Shown in pieces: positions 8,008-15,480 of a stretch of 64,000 nucleotides of DNA; within the stretch, counting starts at the first letter, position 1; each line of letters begins with the position of its first letter. The notes below the pieces were generated by a model that was not told the origin of the DNA, did not search any database, and saw nothing but the letters and a program-made list of their open reading frames with translations. The stretch covers positions 4,712,001 to 4,776,000 of the forward strand of contig NZ_CP009285.1 of assembly GCF_000758665.1 (NCBI RefSeq), written 5' to 3'. Position numbers and translations under genes: made by a program. The DNA comes from Paenibacillus borealis (lineage in GTDB: Bacteria > Bacillota > Bacilli > Paenibacillales > Paenibacillaceae).

Positions 8008-8604
8008 TTATTTGACATTTTCCCAGTGAGTCCACAACTCCGGAGGGTTCAGCTCATACTTCTCGTTCTCCCGGTACATGAACTGGTGCATAATGAACTC
8101 CCGGCGGATCGTTGCATAATCCTCGTGAAACGGTTTGATGAATTCGTTAATCTCTTTCTCCGTATAAACTACCCCCGGCTCCAGCTTCTCCACCATATAC
8201 TGCAGAGCGATCAGCTTCTTCTTGTACTGTGCGGGAATCTGCCGCAGGCGCCCGTCTTTGGCAAAGAAATTACGCAACACCGATTCCTTCAGGCTGCTCT
8301 CCGGCGACTGTTCTTCCATCTCCTCCACCCCCTTGGCAAAAATAAATTTCAGCGAGGCCTCTGAGCCCGCCTGGATAAATTCAGGATTGAGCTTGAAATA
8401 TACGGTGTTCTTGTCCCTGCGCTCCATGATCAGCGCGGCTTCACGCAGTTTGGCGGCATGATGGGTCACGGTGGGCTGTGACAGGTTCAGCTTCTCGGCA
8501 AGCGCATGTCCGTGAATCTCGCCTTTGGACAAAAGCAGCAGAATCCGCAGCCGGGTCGGATCGGACAACGCTTTATGGTAAGCAACAATTTTATCTAACT
8601 GCAT
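8008..8604 (-). CDS. ArsR-type transcriptional regulator with DUF2087 domain
   Basis: 198 aa from the ATG at 8604 (AGGAG 11 bases upstream). The N-terminal winged helix reads KALSDPTRLRILLLL, then a recognition helix around LSQPTVTHHAAKL and a wing around KNTVYFKLN. The C-terminal 90 residues match the DUF2087 type (RNFFAKDGRLRQIPAQ; EKEINEFI; DYATIRREFI), a domain often attached to HTH regulators. Divergent from ypdA with a perfect 16-bp AT palindrome between them, so it probably represses itself and possibly the flavoprotein gene. Confidence 0.8.
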   Translation of the reverse strand: MQLDKIVAYHKALSDPTRLRILLLLSKGEIHGHALAEKLNLSQPTVTHHAAKLREAALIMERRDKNTVYFKLNPEFIQAGSEASLKFIFAKGVEEMEEQSPESSLKESVLRNFFAKDGRLRQIPAQYKKKLIALQYMVEKLEPGVVYTEKEINEFIKPFHEDYATIRREFIMHQFMYRENEKYELNPPELWTHWENVK

Positions 8605-8686
8605 CGGGGAACACACTCCTATACACATATGAACATTCGTAAACGCCGCTTTTTGAAAACACAACACTTTAACTTCTGCATTGCGT

Positions 8687-8702
8687 TTAGATATATATCT
8701 AA
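8687..8702. promoter_or_regulatory. 16-bp palindrome, candidate ArsR operator
   Basis: TTAGATATATATCTAA is a perfect palindrome in the 220-base gap between the divergent ArsR-type regulator and ypdA. Its placement upstream of the regulator start fits autoregulation. Confidence 0.5.
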
Positions 8703-8827
8703 TTATATACTTTTTTCAGCATTTGAGCAATGATCTTGTTGCTGGAAAGTGCCGGGGAATGGCATAAATCTAAAATATAAGGTACCATTTACTGAAAAGA
8801 ATACTTACCCGGGAGGATAAAGCTATC

Positions 8828-9811
8828 ATGAAAGACGTTATTATTATCGGTGCGGGTCCCTGCGGACTCTCTGCAGCCATAGAATGCCAGCGCCAGGGAT
8901 TGTCCAGCCTGATCATTGAAAAGAACTTCATTGTCCATTCCATTTATTTATATCCGACGAATATGCAGTTCTTCAGCACAACCCCGCTGCTTGAAATCGG
9001 AGGTGTGCCCTTCACCTCACCGAACGACAAGCCATACCGTCATGAGGCTCTGGTCTATTACCGCCGCGCAGCCGCTCAGCATAGCCTCGACATCGCCGCC
9101 TATGAAGAAGCGCTGTCTGTTCTGACGCAGGAGGATGGCAGCTTCATCGTACATACACGCAACAAGCGCGGAGAAGAACAGAACCACAGAGCCGGTAATG
9201 TGGTCATCTCAACCGGCTATTTCGACCAGCCGAATATGATCGGGATTCCCGGGGAAGAGCTATCCAAAGTAACCCACTATTTCGGTGAAGCCCATCCGTA
9301 TTCAGGCATGAAGGTTGCCGTCATCGGGGGCAGCAATTCAGCGGTTGATGCCGCCCTCGAACTGCTCCGGGTCGGCGCCAAGGTGGATATGGTCTACCGC
9401 GGAAGCAGTATTTCGGAGAATATCAAGCCTTGGGTACGCCCGATCTTTGAGAGCATGGTCCAGAAAGGGCACATCACGCTTCATCTGGAGTCCCGGGTAA
9501 CGGAAATCACACCGGCTTCTGTCGTGGTTACGGCAGGCAGCGGGGAGAACACCAGCCTTGATAATGACTTCGTCCTCGCCATGACTGGCTTCCGCCCGAG
9601 CAGAACCCTGCTGTCCTCGGCCGGTGTGCGGATGGATGATTCCCTTGATAAACCTGCCTTCAACCCTTCAACGATGGAGAGCAATATTCCCGGCATCTAT
9701 GTAGCAGGGGTTATCGCTTCCGGACGGAATGCCAATGAGGTATTCATCGAGAGCGGCCGGGGGCACGGCAAGCTGATTGCCGATCATATTATAAGCAAAA
9801 GGCTTTCTTAG
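8828..9811 (+). CDS. ypdA: YpdA-family bacillithiol disulfide reductase
   Basis: 327 aa. FAD-binding motif IIIGAGPCGLSAAIE, with Cys12 in the place of the redox-active cysteine of YpdA (Cys14 in S. aureus), and a second Rossmann motif VIGGSNSAVDAALELL for NADPH. No CxxC pair, which separates it from thioredoxin reductase. YpdA reduces oxidised bacillithiol disulfide in the Brx/BSH redox pathway of Firmicutes. GGGAGG lies 11 bases before the ATG. Followed 20 bases later by the ytwI-like gene, likely co-transcribed. Confidence 0.9.
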   Translation: MKDVIIIGAGPCGLSAAIECQRQGLSSLIIEKNFIVHSIYLYPTNMQFFSTTPLLEIGGVPFTSPNDKPYRHEALVYYRRAAAQHSLDIAAYEEALSVLTQEDGSFIVHTRNKRGEEQNHRAGNVVISTGYFDQPNMIGIPGEELSKVTHYFGEAHPYSGMKVAVIGGSNSAVDAALELLRVGAKVDMVYRGSSISENIKPWVRPIFESMVQKGHITLHLESRVTEITPASVVVTAGSGENTSLDNDFVLAMTGFRPSRTLLSSAGVRMDDSLDKPAFNPSTMESNIPGIYVAGVIASGRNANEVFIESGRGHGKLIADHIISKRLS

Positions 9812-9831
9812 AGAAGGAGTGCTTCTAAGCT

Positions 9832-10275
9832 ATGGATATGACCTCGTTACTGCTGCTGGGTCTGGCAGCACTGGGGATTATCAGCAGCAATTCCCCGGTC
9901 ACCATTGCCATGGTCGTTCTGCTGCTGATCCGGGTGCTGGGCCTGCAGCAGGCTTTTCCCTGGCTGGAGAAATACGGGCTTACCATTGGCATCATCATCC
10001 TTACCATCGGAGTGATGACACCGCTGGCCAGCGGTAAAATCTCGCTGCAGACGATCGGACAATCGTTCCTGCACTGGAAGTCGCTGGCTGCCATCGGAAT
10101 CGGGATTCTCGTCGCTTATCTTGGCGGACGCGGTGCGGTGCTCATGGGCAGCCAGCCGACCATTGTGGCCGGATTACTGATCGGAACCGTCATTGGTGTA
10201 GCTTTTTTCAAAGGCGTTCCGGTTGGCCCGCTGATTGCGGCCGGTATCCTGTCGCTGCTGATTGGCCGCATCTAA
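9832..10275 (+). CDS. DUF441 family membrane protein (YtwI-like)
   Basis: 147 aa with four clear hydrophobic segments ([68 protein letters not shown]). The SSNSPV and PVGPLIAAG patterns are typical of DUF441/UPF0756 proteins of Bacillales. Function unknown. AAGGAG lies 12 bases before the chosen ATG; a start at the ATG two codons later is also possible. Second gene of the ypdA operon, ended by a bidirectional terminator. Confidence 0.8.
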   Translation: MDMTSLLLLGLAALGIISSNSPVTIAMVVLLLIRVLGLQQAFPWLEKYGLTIGIIILTIGVMTPLASGKISLQTIGQSFLHWKSLAAIGIGILVAYLGGRGAVLMGSQPTIVAGLLIGTVIGVAFFKGVPVGPLIAAGILSLLIGRI

Positions 10276-10292
10276 CCCCAGCATCAAAGATG

Positions 10293-10338
10293 AAACAGGC
10301 TGCATTTTCACCTTAGCTGGTGAGTATGCAGCCTGTTT
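10293..10338. terminator. Bidirectional terminator
   Basis: AAACAGGCTGCA / TGCAGCCTGTTT with an inner TCACC/GGTGA pairing, between the converging ytwI-like gene and the ABC exporter gene. A- and T-rich ends on both sides suit termination from either strand. Confidence 0.75.
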
Positions 10339-10364
10339 GATATTCATAACCGTATGACTTCTCC

Positions 10365-12113
10365 TCATGCATCCAGCCGCTGCACATTGAACAGGCGGGC
10401 GTAGCTGCCCTCCAGCGTCATCAGCTGTTCATGGGTTCCGCGTTCGGTTATAGCCCCGTTCTCCAGCACAACAATCTGGTCTGCGTGCGTAATGGTAGAC
10501 AGTCTATGGGCCACGATCAATGTGGTCCGCTCTGAGGAGAGGGCCTGGAGCGCCTGCTGGATCAGATGCTCGGATTCAAGATCGAGCGCTGAGGTGGCTT
10601 CGTCCAGAATCAGCACTTTGGGATCCTTCAGGAATACGCGCGCTATCGCCACTCTCTGCTTCTGGCCTCCGGACAGCTTCACTCCGCGCTCGCCCACTTC
10701 TGTATCATAGCCTTCCGGCAGCTGCATGATGAAGTCATGGGCGTTGGCCGACATAGCCGCTGCGATAACCTCCTGCTCCCCTGCCTGCGGATTACCGAAC
10801 AGAATATTATCCCGCACGGAGCCGCTGAACAGGAAATTATCCTGCAGCACCATGCCCACCGCCGTGCGCAGACTCTCCTGGGTCAGCCCTCTGATATCCT
10901 GCCCGTCCATCTGCAGGCTGCCCTCACTGATATCATAGAAACGCGGAATCAGGCTGATGAGCGAGGATTTGCCGCCCCCGCTCATCCCGACAAAAGCCAC
11001 CGTCTGGCCTGGAGCAATCCGCAGGTTAATATCTTGCAGCACCCATTCGTTCTCATCGTTATATTTGAACCATACCCCGCTGAATTCGATCTCCCCTGCC
11101 GGTGACAGCAGCGGCTTCGCCCCCGGAGCATCTACGATATCATAGGGCTCGTTCATCAGCTCCATCACCCGCTCCAGTGAGGCTGAAGCCTGGGTAAGCA
11201 CCGTTGAGGAGTTAATCAGGCGGCGAAGCGGCGCATACATCCGGTCCAGGTATCCGAAGAAGGCTACGAAGGTCCCCAGGGTCAGATTCCCCTGGATCAC
11301 CTGATATCCCCCATATCCAATGACGAGGAGCGGCGCGATGTCCGTCAAAGTATTGATAATAGCGAAGGTAAAAGCGTTCCAGCGCGTTTGCGCCATCGCT
11401 TTTTCCAGAAACCGGCCGTTAATGTCCTTGAACTGCTGCTGATCCACCCGTTCCATGGTGAAGCTGCGGATCACCGCAATCCCCTGAATCCGTTCATGCA
11501 AATAGCCCTGAATGACCGCCAGCGCCTGGGACCGGTCCTTGGTGAGCACCTTAAGCCGCTTATAGAGGGTATTAACGGCAATTCCGTACAACGGCAGAAT
11601 CGCAATCGAGACCAGTGCCAGTACCGGATTCAGATAGAACATAAACCCGAGTGCGAAGAGCAGGGTGAACATATCCAGCCAGACATTCATCATCCCGACC
11701 TCAACCAGATTCTTCGACTGCTCCACATCGTTAATAAATCTGGAGATCGCCTCACCCACTTTGGTGTTCTGATAATAACGCAGCGACAGGCGCTGCATAT
11801 GCCCGTACAGCTTATTGCGCATATCGAAGAGGATCTTGCTTGTAATCAGCTGGGCAAAATACTGGCGGTAATACTCTACCGGCCCTCTGATAATTACGAA
11901 CAGCACAAATGCCCCGCTGAGCACGATCATTAGCTTCAACACCCGTTCTGTAATGGAAAGCGCAGGATTGCCCAGCAGATCATCCACTACGTACTTCAGA
12001 ATCATCGGCAGCGTCAGCGGAATACTGAATTTGATCATCCCGATAATTAATGTGAGCACGATCCATTTCATATAGGGCCGTACGAAGGTATAATAAGATT
12101 TCCATTGTTTCAC
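10365..12113 (-). CDS. ABC exporter, fused permease and ATPase (MsbA/LmrA type)
   Basis: 582 aa half-transporter. Residues 1-300 are a six-helix membrane domain (ABC_membrane), residues about 335-582 the ATPase: Walker A GMSGGGKSS, Q-loop VLQDNFLFSG, signature LSGGQKQR, Walker B VLILDEATSALD with the catalytic Glu, and switch His (VAHRLS). All catalytic residues are present, so a homodimer can function. Likely exports lipids or drugs. Single gene on the minus strand, divergent from the gene at 12235. Confidence 0.85.
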   Translation of the reverse strand: MKQWKSYYTFVRPYMKWIVLTLIIGMIKFSIPLTLPMILKYVVDDLLGNPALSITERVLKLMIVLSGAFVLFVIIRGPVEYYRQYFAQLITSKILFDMRNKLYGHMQRLSLRYYQNTKVGEAISRFINDVEQSKNLVEVGMMNVWLDMFTLLFALGFMFYLNPVLALVSIAILPLYGIAVNTLYKRLKVLTKDRSQALAVIQGYLHERIQGIAVIRSFTMERVDQQQFKDINGRFLEKAMAQTRWNAFTFAIINTLTDIAPLLVIGYGGYQVIQGNLTLGTFVAFFGYLDRMYAPLRRLINSSTVLTQASASLERVMELMNEPYDIVDAPGAKPLLSPAGEIEFSGVWFKYNDENEWVLQDINLRIAPGQTVAFVGMSGGGKSSLISLIPRFYDISEGSLQMDGQDIRGLTQESLRTAVGMVLQDNFLFSGSVRDNILFGNPQAGEQEVIAAAMSANAHDFIMQLPEGYDTEVGERGVKLSGGQKQRVAIARVFLKDPKVLILDEATSALDLESEHLIQQALQALSSERTTLIVAHRLSTITHADQIVVLENGAITERGTHEQLMTLEGSYARLFNVQRLDA

Positions 12114-12158
12114 AGCCTGTTACGTCCTTTCCCGTTTCCTTGTTCACTTCAGGCACTG

Positions 12159-12187
12159 TTGACATTTGCGCCTGGCAGTGTTTTGAT
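12159..12187 (+). promoter_or_regulatory. Promoter of the gene at 12235
   Basis: TTGACA (12159-12164), 17-base spacer, TTTGAT (12182-12187), 35 bases upstream of the AGGAGG at 12223-12228. The -35 is perfect, the -10 weak. Confidence 0.45.
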
Positions 12188-12234
12188 ATTTTTAACAGTT
12201 ACGATAGCAGTACCCGAATTTCAGGAGGATAATG

Positions 12235-12750
12235 ATGCCCAGACAATTTGTGACGGAAGCCGTCATGATGGCGATTTACGGCCAGCTTCTCGTCCCGCGG
12301 AGCCCTGTAGAATATATAGTGCCTTATACCACAATCATGGAATTGTATGAACTCCGGGACAGTGATGAGCCGGTGATGAGCCACGCTGACGATGACCAGC
12401 ATGTGAAGCTCAGAATCCGCGAGCTGATCAACTATTTCGAAGAACCGCTCAATTCCAAGAAGATCAACCGCTGCCTAAGTATTCCGTGGGCCAAAAGCTC
12501 AGGCATTCTGCTGGCCGGGCAGGCGCAGATTACAATCATCAACAGCATCGACAACGCTTCCTACGGAGAAGCCTTCGATCCGATCGAGACGGAGCTGCTG
12601 CTGGCCTCACAACGTGAGAAAGTGCCAATTCTGACCGACCAGTTCGAGCTGATTCAGCGTATCATCGAAGGCGGAGTGCCGGTACAGGTGTTTGATATTG
12701 ATGATTTCGAGTTCGCGATGGAAGAAGAAACGTTCCGCAGTTCACCTTGA
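12235..12750 (+). CDS. Conserved protein of unknown function (PIN-like?)
   Basis: 171 aa. Two adjacent ATGs follow AGGAGG; the second (12235) has 6 bases of spacing and is preferred over 12232 (3 bases). The protein starts PRQFVTEAVMMAIYGQLL and has acidic conserved-looking stretches (FDPIETELLL; PILTDQFEL; VFDIDDFEFAMEEE). The acidic clusters and size recall PIN-like/NYN folds but I do not recognise the family with confidence. It has its own promoter and a perfect terminator. Confidence 0.65.
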   Translation: MPRQFVTEAVMMAIYGQLLVPRSPVEYIVPYTTIMELYELRDSDEPVMSHADDDQHVKLRIRELINYFEEPLNSKKINRCLSIPWAKSSGILLAGQAQITIINSIDNASYGEAFDPIETELLLASQREKVPILTDQFELIQRIIEGGVPVQVFDIDDFEFAMEEETFRSSP

Positions 12751-12800
12751 TGCCGCAGCAGTTTATGTAACCAGACAGCTCGTCTTCTATGCGGTCTCAT

Positions 12801-12834
12801 ATAAAATCCCTTGCCATAAGGCAAGGGATTTTAT
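12801..12834. terminator. Bidirectional terminator
   Basis: Perfect stem ATAAAATCCCTTGCC / GGCAAGGGATTTTAT with a three- to four-base loop, between two converging genes; T-rich on either strand. Confidence 0.85.
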
Positions 12835-12876
12835 ATTTTGCACCGTAACAGCAAATGCACCTTCCCAGACTTACGC

Positions 12877-13194
12877 CTATTCCTTCATGCTTCCGGCGGC
12901 TGGCACAGCCTCATACTTATACTCGATATCATCCTCAGCCTCCGAATAGACAATCGACAGGCTATACCCCTCCATATACCACAGATCCTGCTCTTCCATA
13001 TAGAAAATAACGCTCCCCTGCTCAGCTAGCACAGCCGGCCGTCCCGGCGGTTCTGTAGCGATTCCCAGCGAGAATCCTGGATGCAGTCCGCCCCCTGAGC
13101 TATACCGGGGAAACAAACGGACATACGCTCCATTCTGGAGGCTCAGCTCTCTCTTGAACCAGGCGGCAGCTTCCGGGCTAATTAACATGTTCAT
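12877..13194 (-). CDS. HesB/YneR-family protein (IscA-like fold)
   Basis: 105 aa from the ATG at 13194, which follows GGAGGAG at good distance; a longer frame has no such site. The pattern ISPEAAAWFKREL, VRLFPRYSSGGGLHPGFSLG and VIFYMEEQDLWYMEGY matches the B. subtilis YneR group of the HesB/IscA superfamily. Unlike IscA/SufA it has none of the three Fe-S ligand cysteines, so it is probably not a classical Fe-S carrier. Function unknown. Confidence 0.75.
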   Translation of the reverse strand: MNMLISPEAAAWFKRELSLQNGAYVRLFPRYSSGGGLHPGFSLGIATEPPGRPAVLAEQGSVIFYMEEQDLWYMEGYSLSIVYSEAEDDIEYKYEAVPAAGSMKE

Positions 13195-13258
13195 CTCTCT
13201 CCACTCCTCCCGTATTATTTTATCATACAGCTTATTCGCAATTTGTTCAAAATTACAT

Positions 13259-13288
13259 TTGACAATCCTTGAAGGGTGATGATAAACT
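13259..13288 (+). promoter_or_regulatory. Promoter of the bmrBCD-like operon
   Basis: TTGACA (13259-13264) and TAAACT (13283-13288), 18-base spacer. It would give a leader of about 375 bases before the first exporter gene. Confidence 0.55.
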
Positions 13289-13344
13289 CGGAACATAACG
13301 AAGCGTCTTCAAGTTATTACCAAATTAAAGAAAGGGTGAGCGCG

Positions 13345-13437
13345 GTGTTTACTATTGTTCCAGCATATTTCCTAACTATTGTCGGCAACTCCACACAACT
13401 GAATACCGAAGCAGCCCGAGTAGTGGATAATTCCTGA
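13345..13437 (+). CDS. Leader peptide of the multidrug exporter operon (30 aa)
   Basis: GTG start with AAAGGGTGA upstream. The peptide begins (V/M)FTIVPAYFLTIVGNS and ends VVDNS. It lies between the operon promoter and an intrinsic terminator that precedes the BmrCD-like genes. In B. subtilis bmrCD is controlled by a leader peptide (BmrB) through ribosome-mediated attenuation: drug-stalled ribosomes on the leader prevent the terminator from forming. The same architecture is visible here. The stop codon at 13435 sits at the base of a hairpin (about 13433-13473). Translation is inferred. Confidence 0.6.
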   Translation: MFTIVPAYFLTIVGNSTQLNTEAARVVDNS

Positions 13438-13488
13438 GTATCATGCGTGTTACGCGTACCGTATGAGTTCAGGCTAAGCAATCTCTTC

Positions 13489-13574
13489 CATGTCTCTGTG
13501 CTGCGACAAGCACCGTGGACATGATAGTCGTAAATGACAGGCGTATCATCCGTTTTCGGATGGTACGCTTTTTT
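13489..13574 (+). terminator. Attenuator: terminator with competing antiterminator
   Basis: Terminator stem GCGTATCATCCG (13541-13552)/CGGATGGTACGC (13557-13568) with one mismatch, loop TTTT, then six T. ATGATA (13521-13526) can pair with TATCAT (13544-13549) in the terminator's first arm, giving an antiterminator. An upstream hairpin CATGTC..TGCT/AGCA..GACATG (13489-13523) uses part of the same sequence and would release the terminator. The 98 bases between the T-run and the first exporter gene show no other signal. Confidence 0.75.
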
Positions 13575-13671
13575 GCATGCTTTGAGAGAGTTATCCATGG
13601 TCCTGAAGCTCCACAATATCCTTAACCAAGCCGGCAAACAACATTCTCAACACGAAAGGAAGGGATTTCCC

Positions 13672-15420
13672 TTGTTCTCCGTACTCCGCGATCTCGGCTG
13701 GTTCTTCCGCCGGGAAAAAAGGCGCTATGCTATTGGCCTTATACTGCTAATTGTGGTTGGTGTGCTTGAATTGCTGCCTCCACGCCTCCTGGGTAACGCC
13801 ATTGATGATATCGTCAGCGGCGCCATTACAACAGGTTCACTGATGAAATATATTGGCATGATTGTGCTCATGCTGCTGATTATTTACTGGATCACCTACA
13901 TATGGATGCACAAGCTGTTCGGAGGTTCGAACCTGGTGGAGCGCCTGCTGCGCTCGCGCTTCATGAATCATCTCATGACGATGACACCGGCCTTCTTCGA
14001 GCGCAACCGCACCGGTGATCTGATGGCCCGGGCCACCAATGATATCCGTGCGGTATCGGCTACCGTAGGTTTTGGTATGCTGACCCTGGTCGATTCAACA
14101 GTCTATCTTACCGTTGTGCTGTTCGCCATGGGGTTCCTGGTCAGCTGGAAGCTGACGCTTGCCGCCGTTATCCCGCTTCCGCTAATCGCTATAGCCATGG
14201 TCTTCTATGGCAAAGCTATTCACGACCGCTACAGTCTGGCTCAGGATGCTTTCGGTGACATGAACGATCAGGTACTCGAATCGGTGTCCGGGATCCGAGT
14301 TATCCGTGCCTATGTGCAGGAACGTATGGATGAGAAGCGCTTCTCCGATATCACAGAGGATGTGTACCGCAAGAATATGGCTGTTGCCCGGGTCGATGCT
14401 TTCTTCGAGCCGACTATCCGCTTTTGCGTTGGCCTCAGCTATATTATTGCACTGACCTACGGAATCTATCTGGTATTCCGCAATCAGATCACACTTGGAG
14501 ACCTGGTCTCCTTCAATATGTATCTCGGTATGATCGTCTGGCCGATGTTCGCCATCGGCGAGCTGATTAACATTATGCAGCGCGGCGGCGCCTCGCTGGA
14601 GCGGATCGATGAGACATTGCATGCCAAACCTGATGTGCAGGATGTCCCCCATCCAACTCCAGTAGTAAATCCGTCATCTATTGAGCTGAAGGATGTGACT
14701 TTCCGGTATCCGACCTCAACCATCGACAACCTGAGCGGAGTCAGCCTTTCCTTGTCGCAAGGCCAGACACTCGGTGTCGTTGGACGGACCGGCAGCGGCA
14801 AATCGACCCTGCTGAAACAGCTGCTGCATGAATATCCTACCGGTCAAGGTGAGATATTGATCTCAGGAGTTCCGATCGGCCAGATTGCCCTGGATCAGCT
14901 GCACAGCTGGATGGGCTATGTGCCGCAGGAGCAGATTCTGTTCTCCAAATCGGTGCGCGAGAATATCCAGTTCGGTTATTCCGGTGCCAGTGATGAGCGT
15001 ATCATGCAGGCTATAACAGCTGCGGCGTTCCAGAATGACCTCGGCACCTTGTCCGACGGGCTCGATACCATGGTTGGCGAACGCGGTGTTTCCCTCTCCG
15101 GAGGACAGAAGCAGCGTGTCTCAATCTCCAGAGCCTTCATCTCGAATCCGGATATTCTGATTCTGGATGATGCACTGTCTGCTGTTGACGCGCGGACGGA
15201 AGCAAAGATCATCGAGAACATCCGTGAAGAGCGCAGCGGTAAAACCACGCTCATATCCACCCACCGTCTCTCGGCCATTGAACACGCCGATCTGATCGTT
15301 GTGCTCGATGGCGGACATATTACGGAGCGGGGTACCCACCAGGAGCTGCTTGAATTGAACGGCTGGTACCGTGAGCAGTTCGACCGCCAGCAGGTTGAGA
15401 ATAACCTGACGAACGAATAA
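13672..15420 (+). CDS. bmrC: Heterodimeric ABC multidrug exporter subunit, BmrC-like
   Basis: 582 aa from the TTG at 13672, which follows AAAGGAAGGG and gives the length of B. subtilis BmrC (585 aa); an upstream in-frame ATG at 13534 lies before the terminator and is rejected. N-terminal six-helix membrane domain, then the ATPase: Walker A GRTGSGKST, signature LSGGQKQR, Walker B ILILDDALSAVD. The residue after Walker B is Asp, not the catalytic Glu, as in the degenerate site of BmrC. Pairs with the next gene to form the pump. Translated only when the upstream attenuator is bypassed. Confidence 0.85.
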   Translation: MFSVLRDLGWFFRREKRRYAIGLILLIVVGVLELLPPRLLGNAIDDIVSGAITTGSLMKYIGMIVLMLLIIYWITYIWMHKLFGGSNLVERLLRSRFMNHLMTMTPAFFERNRTGDLMARATNDIRAVSATVGFGMLTLVDSTVYLTVVLFAMGFLVSWKLTLAAVIPLPLIAIAMVFYGKAIHDRYSLAQDAFGDMNDQVLESVSGIRVIRAYVQERMDEKRFSDITEDVYRKNMAVARVDAFFEPTIRFCVGLSYIIALTYGIYLVFRNQITLGDLVSFNMYLGMIVWPMFAIGELINIMQRGGASLERIDETLHAKPDVQDVPHPTPVVNPSSIELKDVTFRYPTSTIDNLSGVSLSLSQGQTLGVVGRTGSGKSTLLKQLLHEYPTGQGEILISGVPIGQIALDQLHSWMGYVPQEQILFSKSVRENIQFGYSGASDERIMQAITAAAFQNDLGTLSDGLDTMVGERGVSLSGGQKQRVSISRAFISNPDILILDDALSAVDARTEAKIIENIREERSGKTTLISTHRLSAIEHADLIVVLDGGHITERGTHQELLELNGWYREQFDRQQVENNLTNE

Positions 15421-15480
15421 CCGAATTTATAGCGTGAATCATATCCATTCTAATGTTCTGAAACATAGGAGGTGTCACCG

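Noticed and set aside
9834..10037. 72-codon frames within the DUF441 gene
   Set aside because: Alternate frames of a conserved membrane protein gene.
13317..13637. 106-codon minus frame across the exporter leader
   Set aside because: Lies opposite the leader peptide and terminator and has no ribosome site.
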